Source: Streptomyces noursei (lineage in GTDB: Bacteria > Actinomycetota > Actinomycetes > Streptomycetales > Streptomycetaceae). Taken from it: DNA of 64,000 nt. Positions 42,325-50,739 of this stretch are shown here, in pieces (positions within the stretch are counted from its first letter, which is position 1; every line of letters starts with the position of its first letter). The stretch spans positions 127,908-191,907 of the forward strand of contig NZ_LWBU01000279.1 of assembly GCF_001646665.1 (NCBI RefSeq), written 5' to 3'. The notes under the pieces are model-generated. The model made no database searches and was not told the DNA's origin. It was given only the letters and a program-made list of their open reading frames with translations. Both the position numbers and the translations under genes were made by a program.

Positions 42325-42455
42325 AGCCCCGCCGGTGGCGGTCGTTCGAGTTCGTGGATCCGGAGTCCGGCGAGCGCCTGGCCGGGACGGACGCGGAGCC
42401 GGGGGCCCGGACGGAGGAGAGGTCCGAGGGGGCGCCGCCGTCCGCGGTGCGCTGA
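42325..42455 (+). pseudogene. Unidentified C-terminal gene remnant facing away from the AraC remnant
   Basis: A plus-strand frame ending at TGA 42453 reads RWRSFEFVDPESGERLAGTD...PPSAVR with G or C in nearly every third position. It looks like a natural protein tail, but no start or upstream domain exists; upstream the frame runs antisense to the AraC remnant. I do not recognise the family. Left boundary approximate. Confidence 0.4.
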
Positions 42456-42498
42456 GGTCCGCCGCCGGCGGCGTCCGGGGATGCCGCCGGCCGGCGGC

Positions 42499-43299
42499 TC
42501 AGCAGCCGGCCCCCTGGAGGGGCGCCTGGAGCCAGGGCGCCGGGCCGGTGCCGTCCGTCCAGGCGTCGAGGCCCGGGCCGTCGACGCAGAGGATGCCGCA
42601 CTGGGCGGCGTACTGGGCGGCCGGCTCGGTGAACTCGCTGGTGGTCACGACGGCGGCGACATGCGCCTCGTGCACGGCGAAGCAGGTGCCGCCGAAGCGC
42701 TGGAGGTCCTGGGAACCGACCTTGTTGTCGGGTCCGTACGCCTTGCACTGGATGACGACGCGCCGCCCGTCGGGCGCGGTGGCCACCACGTCGGCGCCCA
42801 GGTCGCCCGCGCCGCCGACCACCTCGACGTCCAGGCAGCCGTCCCGTACGCAGAGGTCCGCGACGGCCTGTTCGAACGCGTCCGCGTCCAGGGCCGTGTA
42901 GTCCACGTGGACGGCCGGCTCCTCGACCAGGTCCTCGACCAGGTCGTCGGCCACGTACGCGGCCGGCTCCCCGGCCGCCTCCGTGACCGTCGCCACCGCT
43001 CCCACCGGCTCCGCGGTCACGGGCGGGACGGCCCGCGGGCGGCGCCTGCCCGCGGCGCGGACCAGGACCCAGGACACCAGCAGCCCGCCCGCGACGGCCA
43101 GCACGGCGGCGGGCACGTCGGCGGTGTCCCCCATGGCGGCCCGCGCCATCACGGCCGTACCGCACAGGAGGATCGCCACCAGGCCGAAGCCCAGCGTCAC
43201 CTCGCGGAGACGGAGGCCCGGGCGGCGGGCCCCGGCCGCGCGGGCGGCGGGGCGGCGGAGCGTCCGGTCCGTGCGCGGCCTGCGGACGGGTATCGCCAT
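42499..43299 (-). CDS. Membrane-anchored Mrr-like restriction endonuclease
   Basis: A 266-residue protein; ATG 43299 lies eight bases after GGGAG. Two hydrophobic helices near the N-terminus (VTLGFGLVAILLCGTAVMARA; VPAAVLAVAGGLLVSWVLV) anchor a cytoplasmic nuclease domain. That domain (about 155-250) has the Mrr_cat pattern: DADAFEQAVADLCVRDGC, VEVVGGAGDLGADVVATAPDG and VIQCKAYG, giving the D...Q-x-K catalytic set of PD-(D/E)xK enzymes. No methylase or specificity gene is adjacent. Membrane-tethered Mrr-type proteins of this size are frequent in Streptomyces but uncharacterised. Confidence 0.88.
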   Translation of the reverse strand: MAIPVRRPRTDRTLRRPAARAAGARRPGLRLREVTLGFGLVAILLCGTAVMARAAMGDTADVPAAVLAVAGGLLVSWVLVRAAGRRRPRAVPPVTAEPVGAVATVTEAAGEPAAYVADDLVEDLVEEPAVHVDYTALDADAFEQAVADLCVRDGCLDVEVVGGAGDLGADVVATAPDGRRVVIQCKAYGPDNKVGSQDLQRFGGTCFAVHEAHVAAVVTTSEFTEPAAQYAAQCGILCVDGPGLDAWTDGTGPAPWLQAPLQGAGC

Positions 43300-43464
43300 C
43301 AGCGGGCTCCCTTCTCGTCCCTCGTACGCCGACGATCTTGTTCTGCCCGTATGCCCCGTCCGGGCGCTCTCGCACACCTGTCCAGGTCGGGGCGGGTGTG
43401 CGGCCGATGCGTGAGGGTTCGGATCGGGGGCAGACGACGGTCATTCCGCAAGAGAGGCAGGACG

Positions 43465-44559
43465 ATGGTGCGCAGCGTGGGTGTCGAGGAGGAGCTCCTT
43501 CTGGTGGACGGCCGGAGCGGGGAGCCGAGGGCCCTGTCGACGGCCGTCCTGGCGGCCGTGGCCCGGGACCCGCAGGGCAACGACGAGGTGTTCGAGAGCG
43601 AACTGCAGCGCCAGCAGCTGGAGTTCGCCACGCGCCCGCAGACCGACATGGGTGAGCTGGGCGACGAGATCCGGCGGTGGCGGGCGGAGGCCGCGCGGCA
43701 CGCGGAGGGGCTGGACGCGGCGGTCGCCGCGCTCGCCACGTCACCGCTGCCGGTCTCCCCCACCATCGGTACCGGCGAGCGCCACCAGTGGCTCAAGGAG
43801 CACTTCGGCCTCACCGCGCAGGAGCAGCTGACCTCCGGCTGCCACGTGCACGTGTCGGTGGAGTCGGACGAGGAGGGCGTGGCGGTCCTGGACCGCATCC
43901 GGCCGTGGCTGCCGGTGCTGCTGGCGATGAGCGCGAACTCGCCGTTCTGGCAGGGCGAGGAGAGCGGGTACGCCAGCTACCGCAACCGGGTCTGGGGGCG
44001 GTGGCCGTCGGCCGGACCGGTGGAGATCTTCGGGTCCGCCGACCGCTACCACGAGCAGGTCGCCGACATGGTGGCCAGCGGGGTCCTGCGGGACGAGGGC
44101 ATGATCTACTTCGACGCCCGGCTGTCCCACTCCTACCCGACGGTGGAGATCCGGGTGGCGGACGTCTGCCTCGATCCGTCGACCACGGTGCTGCTGGCGA
44201 CGCTGGTGCGCGCCCTGGTGGAGACGGCGGCGCGGCAGTGGCGGGACGGTGAGCCGCCCGCGCGGCACGGTGTCGCGCTGCTGCGGCTGGCCGCCTGGCG
44301 GGCGGCGCGGTCGGGGCTGGAGGACCAGCTGATCCACCCGGTGACGATGCGGCCGGCGCCGGCCGAGGCGGTGGTGCGGGCTCTGTTCGACCACGTCAGG
44401 GACGCCCTGGAGGAGAGCGGCGACGTGCTGCCCGCACAGGAGGCGCTGGCCGGGCTGCTGAAGACGGGCACCGGTTCGCGGATCCAGCGCGAACTGCTGC
44501 AACGGACCGGGAGCCTGCGCGAGGTGGTCGCCGAGTGCGTCCGCCTGACCCGGGGCTGA
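43465..44559 (+). CDS. Glutamate-cysteine-ligase-like carboxylate-amine ligase (YbdK family)
   Basis: A 364-residue GCS2-fold enzyme. The start SVGVEEELLLVDGRSGEPRAL is the family signature; ELQRQQLEFATRPQTD, SGCHVHVSVES, NSPFWQGEESGYASYRNRVWGRWP and THE-like YPTVEIRVADVCLD follow in the expected order. Members ligate an amino acid to a carboxylate, ATP-dependently; E. coli YbdK has weak glutamate-cysteine ligase activity. Streptomyces uses mycothiol and ergothioneine, and this protein is not obviously the EgtA type. ATG 43465 follows GAGAGG. Divergent from the Mrr-like gene and followed by a strong terminator. Confidence 0.92.
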   Translation: MVRSVGVEEELLLVDGRSGEPRALSTAVLAAVARDPQGNDEVFESELQRQQLEFATRPQTDMGELGDEIRRWRAEAARHAEGLDAAVAALATSPLPVSPTIGTGERHQWLKEHFGLTAQEQLTSGCHVHVSVESDEEGVAVLDRIRPWLPVLLAMSANSPFWQGEESGYASYRNRVWGRWPSAGPVEIFGSADRYHEQVADMVASGVLRDEGMIYFDARLSHSYPTVEIRVADVCLDPSTTVLLATLVRALVETAARQWRDGEPPARHGVALLRLAAWRAARSGLEDQLIHPVTMRPAPAEAVVRALFDHVRDALEESGDVLPAQEALAGLLKTGTGSRIQRELLQRTGSLREVVAECVRLTRG

Positions 44560-44728
44560 CGGCTCCGGCCCGGCCGGGCGGGGCCGGTGCGCGACGGCCG
44601 GTTGACAGGCCGGTCACGGGGGTGGGCGGCTGACCGGGCGACGGACGGGCCTGCGGCTCGGGCCTCTCGGAAGGCGCCTTGCTCCTCCGCACCCGCTCGC
44701 GCCACCCTCCCCCGTCGTTCCCGTTGAC

Positions 44729-44756
44729 CCCGGGGCAGCTCTGCGGCTGCCCCGGG
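44729..44756 (+). terminator. Terminator between convergent ligase and exchanger genes
   Basis: CCCGGGGCAGC (44729-44739) pairs perfectly with GCTGCCCCGGG (44746-44756), loop TCTGCG, followed by TTTCGTCAT. Confidence 0.85.
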
Positions 44757-44848
44757 TTTCGTCATGTGCGGCCGCGGTGTTCACCCAGGCGCACGGACAG
44801 CCGGACTCGGTGACCCGTCCCGCGTCCGTCGCGTCAGGGGGTTGAGGA

Positions 44849-46009
44849 TCAGGGGCTGAAGGAGAGGAACACGAAGGCGGCGAACAGCACCAGGTGCACG
44901 CCGCCCTGGAGGAGGGTGGCTCGTCCGGGCACCACGGTCAGGGCGCTGACCGCCGCGGTGAGCGTGAGCAGCGCCAGGTGGAGCGGTCCCAGTCCGAGGA
45001 CCAGGGGTCCGGACAGCCAGACGGAGGCGAGCGCGATGGCCGGGATGGTCAGGCCGATGCTGGCGATGGCGGAGCCGTACGCCAGGTTGAGGCTGGTCTG
45101 CACCCGGTCGCGGCGGGCTGCGCGGACCGCCGCCAGGGTCTCGGGCAGCAGCACCATGAGGGCGATGACGACGCCGACGACCGCCTTGGGCAGGCCGGCG
45201 GACTCGACGCCGTCCTCGATGGCGGGCGAGATCAGTTTGGCGTTGCCGACGACGGCGACCAGGGCGAGCACCAGGAGCGCGAGGCTGCCCCAGGTCTCCC
45301 TCGGGGTGGGGGGCGGGGCGTGCTCGTCGTCCCCGGGTGCTTCCTGCCCCTCGCGGGCGACGGGCAGGAAGTAGTCGCGGTGGCGGACGGTCTGCACGGC
45401 GACGAAGAGTCCGTACAGGCAGAGGGAGGCGACGGCGGCGAAGGCGAGCTGTACGCCGGTGAACTCGGGGCCCGGCTGGCTGGTGGTGAAGCTGGGCAGC
45501 ACCAGTGTCATGGCCGCCAGGGTGATGACGGTGGCCAGCGCCCCGCCCGAGCCCTCGGCGTTGAAGACGGCGACGCGTCTGCGGAGGGCGGCGACGAGGA
45601 GGGACAGGCCGACGATGCCGTTGCAGGTGATCATGACGGCGGCGAAGACGGTGTCCCGGGCGTACGTGGAGGCCTTGTCCCCGCCGTCCGCCATCAGCAT
45701 CACGATGAGCCCGACCTCGATGACGGTCACGGCGACGGCGAGGACGAGCGACCCGAAGGGCTCACCGACGCGGTGGGCGACGACCTCGGCGTGGTGCACG
45801 GCCGACAGGACGGAGCCGATCAGGCAGAGGCCGACGACGGCGACGACCGGGCCGGGCAGGTCGCGCCCCCACCCGATGCCCAGGACGAGCACGGCGACCA
45901 CCGGCACCCACGTCGTCCATTGGCGGGCGAGCGGCGTCCGGCCGGGTTCCGCCCCTTGGCCGCCCGTGCCGGTGTCCGTGTCGGCGCCCGCGCCCGTGCC
46001 GGTACTCAT
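44849..46009 (-). CDS. chaA: Calcium/proton exchanger (ChaA-type, CaCA superfamily)
   Basis: A 386-residue membrane antiporter with about 11 helices. Both alpha repeats are present: HHAEVVAHRVGEPFGSLVLA with VTVIEVGLIVML in the first half, and VLLPETLAAVRAARRDRVQT with SLNLAYGSAIASIGLTIPAI in the second. These carry the acidic residues (Glu in VIEVG and PET) that coordinate the ion. An acidic loop (EAPGDDEHAPPP) separates the halves. It should expel Ca2+ (or Na+/K+) in exchange for protons. ATG 46009. Convergent with the carboxylate-amine ligase gene. Confidence 0.92.
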   Translation of the reverse strand: MSTGTGAGADTDTGTGGQGAEPGRTPLARQWTTWVPVVAVLVLGIGWGRDLPGPVVAVVGLCLIGSVLSAVHHAEVVAHRVGEPFGSLVLAVAVTVIEVGLIVMLMADGGDKASTYARDTVFAAVMITCNGIVGLSLLVAALRRRVAVFNAEGSGGALATVITLAAMTLVLPSFTTSQPGPEFTGVQLAFAAVASLCLYGLFVAVQTVRHRDYFLPVAREGQEAPGDDEHAPPPTPRETWGSLALLVLALVAVVGNAKLISPAIEDGVESAGLPKAVVGVVIALMVLLPETLAAVRAARRDRVQTSLNLAYGSAIASIGLTIPAIALASVWLSGPLVLGLGPLHLALLTLTAAVSALTVVPGRATLLQGGVHLVLFAAFVFLSFSP

Positions 46010-46359
46010 GCCGCCACGCTGCCAGAGCGTGCGCGGCCCCGCGCGGCGGAGCCGCCCGAACCGGGTACGGCACGGACCCCCGCCCGGCCCGGGGGCTGGG
46101 GGCGCCGCGGCCGCCCGGGCCGCCTGGGGACGTACGCACCGGTGCCGGACGGAGCGGCGTCATGGGAGTGGCGCGGCGGCAGGATCGGTGACAAGGGGTT
46201 CCCCATTGGACTGATGAGGTGTCAGATTCTTTGTGGGCGGCCGGTTCTTGACGCCACGGAGGGCCGGTAAGAAAGTTTCACCTGGTGCGTGTGATGCCGA
46301 AGGAATCTTTCAGGACGGTGCGGAGAGGTTCGGGTGCGTCCGGCCCGAGGAGGGGGAGC
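46010..46359. other. 350-bp divergent intergenic region
   Basis: Between the exchanger (minus) and serine hydrolase (plus). The first 170 bases are plain GC-rich DNA; 46200-46285 is distinctly AT-richer (ATTGGACTGATGAGGTG, AGATTCTTTG) and probably holds the hydrolase promoter. It includes GAAAGTTTC at 46273. The hydrolase frame is open from 46285, but this part does not look like protein. Confidence 0.45.
46273..46281 (+). promoter_or_regulatory. GAAAGTTTC palindrome ahead of the serine hydrolase gene
   Basis: A GAAA-G-TTTC palindrome followed by CACC, with an imperfect second copy nearby (GAATCTTTC). Sites with a TGAAA..TTTCA core occur upstream of RpiR/MurR-controlled genes; relevance here is a guess. 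Confidence 0.25.
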
Positions 46360-48144
46360 GTGGTGGGACTGACGGAGGGGATGAGCCGTCGCCGGTTCGG
46401 CGGCGGCATGCTGACCCTGGGAGGTGCGCTGGTGATCGGTTCTGTTCCGGGGGCCGCGGCGGCTGCCGTCGGCAGTACGGCGGGTGGGGGCCGGCCCACC
46501 CTGCGGCTGGGCTCCCCCGAGCGGGCCGGGCTGCTGCCCGAGCACCTGGACCGGCTGGTGGCCGACGCCGAGCGGTTCCTGAGCCCCTCCCCCAGGCACC
46601 CGTGGTTCGCCGGCGCGGTGCTGCTGGCGGGCCGGGGGGCCACGGTGGCACTGCACCGGGCGATCGGGCACGCGGTGCGCTACTCGGCGTACGACGAGGA
46701 GACCGACACGGGCGTGGAGCTGCCGCCGGAGCGGCGGATCGCGATGGCCGACGACACCGTGTTCGACCTGGCGTCGGTCTCGAAGCTGTTCACCGCGATC
46801 CTGGCGGTGCAGCAGATCGAGCGCGGCGCGCTGGACCTGGAGGAAAGGGTCACGGCGTACCTGCCGGAGTTCGGGGGCGGCGGCAAGCAGGACATCACGG
46901 TCCGCCAGCTGCTCACGCACACCTCCGGGCTCCGGGCGTGGATCCCGCTGTACAAGGAGCCGACACGGGAGGGGAAGCTGCGGCTGCTGTGGCAGGAGGC
47001 ACCGGCGAGTCCGCCCGGCACGCGTTACCTCTACTCCGATCTCAACCTGATCGCCTTGCAGCTGATCCTGGAGGAGATCACCGGCCACTCCCTGGACGCA
47101 CTGCTCCGCAACGAGATCACCGCTCCGCTCGGGATGCACCGCACGCGCTTCAACCCTCCCGCCTCCTGGAGACCGAAGATCGCCGCCACCGAGGACGCCC
47201 GGCCGCCCTGGTCGGGCCTCGACCGCGGCCTGGTGTGGGGCGAGGTCCACGACGAGAACGCCCACGCCTTCGGGGGCGTCGCCGGCCACGCCGGCGTCTT
47301 CTCCTGCGCCTGGGACCTCGCCGTTCTCGCCCGTACGCTGCTCAACGGCGGCGTCTACGGGCACGCCCGCATCCTGGAGCCGAAGTCGGTGCGGCTGATG
47401 TTCACCGACTTCAACACCGCCTTCCCCGGCGACGAGCACGGCCTCGGCTTCGAGCTGTACCAGCACTGGTACATGGGCGCCATGGCCACCCCGCACACCG
47501 CGGGGCACACCGGCTTCACCGGCACCAGCCTGGTGATCGACCCCACCACCGACGCGTTCCTGGTCGTCCTCGGCAACTCGGTCCACCCCGTGCGCAGTTG
47601 GCGCTCCGGCTCCGCGCCGCGCGTGGCCGCCGCCAACCACCTGGCCCGCGCCGTTCCCGTACGCCCCGCGCGCGGCCGGACCGCCTGGTACGCGGGCATG
47701 GCCCCGGACACGGCGGCCACCCTCACCCTGCCGGACCTGACGCCCGCCTCGCCGCGCCCTCGGCTGCGCTGCTCCCTGTGGTGGGACACCGAGCCGGTCT
47801 CGGACGGCCTGTTCCTGGAGGCCTCCGGCGACGCGGGCGCGACGTGGCAACCGGTGCCGTTCGTCACCGAAGGGCCCGGGCAGGCACCCCGCAACCGCCC
47901 GGACGGAAGGGTGAGCGGGTGGTCAGGGCGGGCCTGGCACCGGCTGGAGGCCGACCTGTCCGCGTGGCGGCGCACACCCGTCCGGCTGCGCTGGCGGTAC
48001 GTGACCGACCGGCTGTACGTCGGGCGCGGGGTGTACGTGGACGGCATCCGGGTGCAGGACGGCTCCCGGACCCTGTTCGACGAGACACGGCCGGTGGACG
48101 GGGCCCGGGTCGAGGCACGGGGGTGGACCGCCTCGGCGGACTGA
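46360..48144 (+). CDS. Tat-exported serine hydrolase (class C beta-lactamase/PBP4* family)
   Basis: A 594-residue exported enzyme. I chose GTG 46360 because GAGGAGGGGGAG precedes it; GTG 46363 and ATG 46381 are close alternatives. The Tat signal MSRRRFGGG followed by MLTLGGALVIGSVPGAAAAA is clear. The beta-lactamase fold spans about 50-430: Ser139-V-S-Lys142 (SxxK), Tyr225 in YSDLN, and HTGFTG replacing KTG. A C-terminal jelly-roll-like domain of about 165 residues follows (LRCSLWWDTEPVSDGLFLEAS, VRLRWRYVTDRLYVGRGVYV). Related proteins cleave D-Ala peptides or act as esterases; the extra domain may bind carbohydrate. Confidence 0.9.
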   Translation: MVGLTEGMSRRRFGGGMLTLGGALVIGSVPGAAAAAVGSTAGGGRPTLRLGSPERAGLLPEHLDRLVADAERFLSPSPRHPWFAGAVLLAGRGATVALHRAIGHAVRYSAYDEETDTGVELPPERRIAMADDTVFDLASVSKLFTAILAVQQIERGALDLEERVTAYLPEFGGGGKQDITVRQLLTHTSGLRAWIPLYKEPTREGKLRLLWQEAPASPPGTRYLYSDLNLIALQLILEEITGHSLDALLRNEITAPLGMHRTRFNPPASWRPKIAATEDARPPWSGLDRGLVWGEVHDENAHAFGGVAGHAGVFSCAWDLAVLARTLLNGGVYGHARILEPKSVRLMFTDFNTAFPGDEHGLGFELYQHWYMGAMATPHTAGHTGFTGTSLVIDPTTDAFLVVLGNSVHPVRSWRSGSAPRVAAANHLARAVPVRPARGRTAWYAGMAPDTAATLTLPDLTPASPRPRLRCSLWWDTEPVSDGLFLEASGDAGATWQPVPFVTEGPGQAPRNRPDGRVSGWSGRAWHRLEADLSAWRRTPVRLRWRYVTDRLYVGRGVYVDGIRVQDGSRTLFDETRPVDGARVEARGWTASAD

Positions 48145-48229
48145 CGGCCCGGACGGCCGGGGATGCGGGTTGCGCACGGGCGGGCGAAACTGGGGGGGCG
48201 GGGGGTCACTCGGCGAGGAGGACGACCCT

Positions 48230-48424
48230 ATGTCCGTGATGGACAAGCTCAAGAACATGCTCAAGGGCCACGAGGACAAGGCCGGCAAGGGAATCGACAG
48301 GGGCGGTGACTACGTCGACGACAAGACCCGGGGCAAGTACACCGGTCAGGTCGACACCGCGCAGGACCGGGCGAGGGAGCGGTTCGGCAGCGACCCCAAC
48401 CAGGACCCGCCGACCCGGACCTGA
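48230..48424 (+). CDS. MT0933-like antitoxin-family small protein
   Basis: A 64-residue charged protein: SVMDKLKNMLKGHEDKAGKG, then YVDDKTRGKYTGQVDTAQDR. This matches the small family named after M. tuberculosis MT0933 and annotated as antitoxin, also similar in style to CsbD-like stress proteins. ATG 48230 follows GAGGAGGA. No toxin gene is adjacent on either side, so a toxin-antitoxin role here is doubtful. A terminator hairpin follows. Confidence 0.88.
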   Translation: MSVMDKLKNMLKGHEDKAGKGIDRGGDYVDDKTRGKYTGQVDTAQDRARERFGSDPNQDPPTRT

Positions 48425-48906
48425 CCCGCCCGCGTCACGCCCGGCCCCGGGACCGTGTCACACCACGGCCCCGGGGCCGCGGCATGCCCGGGGGCTGTTG
48501 CCCGCCCGGGCAGTGGCATGCCGGGCCGGGGGCGGTGGGCGCGGCGGGCGCTCTGCCGCCCGTGCGGACATGCGCGGCCGGGGCGCCGGCCCCCGTGTCG
48601 ATGCGACCGGCCGGGGCGCCGGGTCGGCGGGCGTACGTGCCGGTCGGCGGTGACGGCCGGATCGACCGCGGCGCGTGGCCGCGGCGCCGGCCGAGCCGTG
48701 CGGGTGGCGCGCCGACGTCTCGGCCGACCGGCCTGCTGTGCACGCGGTCGCGCGCAGGGGGTGGCCGGGAGCCGGCGGAGTGGTCGGCCGTGGGGGCGCG
48801 TACGGCGGGGTGGGCGGGAGGCACCACCCGCCCGCGCGACTCGACGTGCGGTCGGGCGGTGGCTGATGAACAGTCGTGTCGAGTCCCCAACTCGAAGGAG
48901 AAACTC
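48425..48906. other. 482-bp GC-rich stretch with inverted repeats, no gene seen
   Basis: Begins with the terminator at 48443-48478, followed at once by a second complex inverted repeat (about 48480-48523, GCATGCC...GGCATGC arms). The rest is extremely GC-rich without protein-like frames. The last 40 bases are AT-richer (GATGAACAGTCGTG) and contain the AAGGAG ribosome-binding site of the small secreted gene. Confidence 0.5.
48443..48478 (+). terminator. Terminator after the small antitoxin-like gene
   Basis: GGCCCCGGGACCGTG pairs with CACGGCCCCGGGGCC with small bulges, loop TCACAC, about 20 bases after the stop. Confidence 0.65.
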
Positions 48907-49083
48907 ATGCTTCGGCGCATCTCGCTCGTTCTCGCCGGTCTGCTCGCCGTCGGCTTCATGGCCGCCGCCCCCGCCGCCGCCCACGGCTCGGACGTGGAAG
49001 GCTGCTGGGGTTCCGGCGGTCACGTCAAGGCCGGCGACGTGAAGGTCAAGCACTTCGACGCCACCTGCTGGGACGTCGGCTGA
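48907..49083 (+). CDS. Small secreted peptide precursor, 58 aa
   Basis: ATG 48907 follows GAAGGAG. The first 25 residues are a textbook signal peptide (LRRISLVLAGLLAVGFMAAAPAAA with AAA cleavage site). The mature part, only about 33 residues, begins HGSDVEGCWGSGGHVKAGD and ends HFDATCWDVG: two cysteines that could form one disulfide, each next to Trp, with three histidines. I do not recognise the family; it is not a chaplin or rodlin. The gene stands alone between two strong terminators, so it is probably abundantly and separately expressed. Role unknown (metal binding, signalling or antimicrobial are guesses). Confidence 0.8.
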   Translation: MLRRISLVLAGLLAVGFMAAAPAAAHGSDVEGCWGSGGHVKAGDVKVKHFDATCWDVG

Positions 49084-49098
49084 CCCACGAGCCACACC

Positions 49099-49127
49099 CG
49101 GATGGGCGCCCTCGCGGCGCCCATCCG
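49099..49127 (+). terminator. Terminator after the small secreted peptide gene
   Basis: 12-bp perfect stem, left 49099-49110 (core GGATGGGCGCC), loop CTCGC, right 49116-49127. Confidence 0.88.
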
Positions 49128-49194
49128 TGTGTCCGGGCCCGGGCGGCCGGATCCGGTCCCGCCGGGTGGGGCCGCCGCCCGGGGCCACCCGGTG

Positions 49195-50739
49195 TCAGCG
49201 GCCCAGCACCGCCATGGCGGCGTTGTGGCCGGGGATTCCGCTGACACCGCCTCCCCGCACCGCGCCCGCACCGCACAGCAGCACGTTGGCGTGCGCGGTC
49301 TCCACGCCCCAGCGGCCGGTGGCGTCGGTGGCGTACGGCCAGGCGAGGTCGCCGTGGAAGATGTGACCGCCGGGCAGCCGGAGGTCCCGCTCCAGGTCGA
49401 GCGGGGTCCTGGCCTCGATGCACGGCCGGCCGTCCGCGTCGGTGGCGAGGCAGTCGGCGAGCGGTTCGTCCAGGTGGGCGTCGAGTTCGGCGACGGTGGC
49501 CGCCAGGAGCGCGGCACGGGCGGCGTCGTTGCCGGAGGTGAAGAGCCGGGCCGGGGTGTGCAGGCCGAAGAGCGTGAGGGTCTGGAAGCCGCGGGCGGCC
49601 AGGTCCGGTCCGAGGATCGACGGATCGCTCAGCGAGTGGCAGTAGATCTCGGAGGGCGGCGCGCTCGGCAGCCGGCCGGTCGCCGCCTCCCGGTAGGCGG
49701 TCGCCAGCCGGGTGTACCCCTCGGAGACGTGGAACGTCCCGGCGAACGCGTCGCGCGGGTCGACGCCGTGGTCCTTCAGCCGGGGCAGCCGCTTCAGCAG
49801 CATGTTGACCTTCAGTTGGGCACCCTCGACGGGCGGCGGCGCGGGGTCGCCCAGCAGCGCGGCCAGTGCGTGCGGCGAGGCGCCGACCAGGACGTGCCGG
49901 GCGGCGACCGTGCCCTCCGCGCCGCTCGTGCGGAAGGCGACCTCGGCGGCCCGGCCGTCCGTCCGGATCCGCACCGCCTCGTGACCGGTGCGCAGGTCGG
50001 CACCGGCCGAGCGCGCCGCGTCCGCCAGGGCGCCGGTGAGGGCGCCCATGCCGCCGACCGGCACGTTCCACTCCCCCGTGCCGCCGCCGATCACGTGGTA
50101 CAGGAAGCAGCGGTTCTGGACGAGCGACGGGTCGTGGGCGTCGGCGAACGTCCCGATCAGCGCGTCGGTGAGCACCACGCCCCGTACCAGGTCGTCGTCG
50201 AAGTGCTCCTCGATCGCGACGCCGACGGGCTCCTCGAAGAGCCTCCGCCAGGCGTCGTCGTCCGCGACGCGGGCCCGCAGTTCCTCGCGGGCCGGAAGCG
50301 GCTCGGTGAGGGTGGGGAAGACCCGCTCGGCGACGCGCCCGGTCATCGCGTAGAACCGCTGCCGCGCCGCGTACTCGGCGTCCGATCCGGTGAGCGCGGC
50401 GAACGACTCGCGAGTGCCCGCGCCGCCCACCAGCAGGCCCGTGGCCCGGCCGCGGCGCTCGGCCGGCGTGTACGAGGAGACGGTGCGCCGCGCGACGGCG
50501 AACCGCAGGCCCAGGTCGCGCACGATCTTCCGCGGCAGCAGCGACACCAGGTAGGAGTAGCGGGACAGCCGGGCGTCGACCCCGGGGAAGGGCCGGGTGG
50601 AGACGGCGGCCCCGCCCGTGTCCGGCAGGCGTTCCAGGACGAGGACGGAACGCCCGGCCCGGGCGAGGTAGGCGGCGGCGACCAGTCCGTTGTGGCCACC
50701 GCCGACGATGACGGCGTCGTACGAGCGCTGTACGGTCAT
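49195..50739 (-). CDS. Phytoene-desaturase-like FAD oxidoreductase (PYROXD2 type)
   Basis: A 514-residue flavoprotein. The dinucleotide-binding motif is at the N-terminus (YDAVIVGGGHNGLVAAAYLARAG followed by VLVLERLPDTGGA), and the C-terminus has the closing FAD motif NVLLCGAGAVRGGGVSGIPGHNAA. The middle (NVPVGGMGALTGALADAAR) matches the CrtI/PYROXD2 family. Substrate unknown; no carotenoid genes are nearby. Its ATG overlaps the TGA of the upstream kinase-TPR gene (ATGA), so the two are translated together. Transcription runs from the kinase. Confidence 0.92.
   Translation of the reverse strand: MTVQRSYDAVIVGGGHNGLVAAAYLARAGRSVLVLERLPDTGGAAVSTRPFPGVDARLSRYSYLVSLLPRKIVRDLGLRFAVARRTVSSYTPAERRGRATGLLVGGAGTRESFAALTGSDAEYAARQRFYAMTGRVAERVFPTLTEPLPAREELRARVADDDAWRRLFEEPVGVAIEEHFDDDLVRGVVLTDALIGTFADAHDPSLVQNRCFLYHVIGGGTGEWNVPVGGMGALTGALADAARSAGADLRTGHEAVRIRTDGRAAEVAFRTSGAEGTVAARHVLVGASPHALAALLGDPAPPPVEGAQLKVNMLLKRLPRLKDHGVDPRDAFAGTFHVSEGYTRLATAYREAATGRLPSAPPSEIYCHSLSDPSILGPDLAARGFQTLTLFGLHTPARLFTSGNDAARAALLAATVAELDAHLDEPLADCLATDADGRPCIEARTPLDLERDLRLPGGHIFHGDLAWPYATDATGRWGVETAHANVLLCGAGAVRGGGVSGIPGHNAAMAVLGR

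Noticed and set aside
40142..43744. 1200-codon minus-strand open frame covering kinase, scar and nuclease
   Set aside because: Runs antisense through three real genes and out of frame with the Mrr-like gene; no domain visible.
46063..46068. GGGTAC upstream of the exchanger and hydrolase genes as a sigma-B promoter
   Set aside because: No matching -35 element, wrong orientation for the exchanger, and about 300 bases from the hydrolase start.
48230..48424. Toxin-antitoxin module around the MT0933-like gene
   Set aside because: No toxin-like gene next to it on either strand; the family name alone is not evidence.
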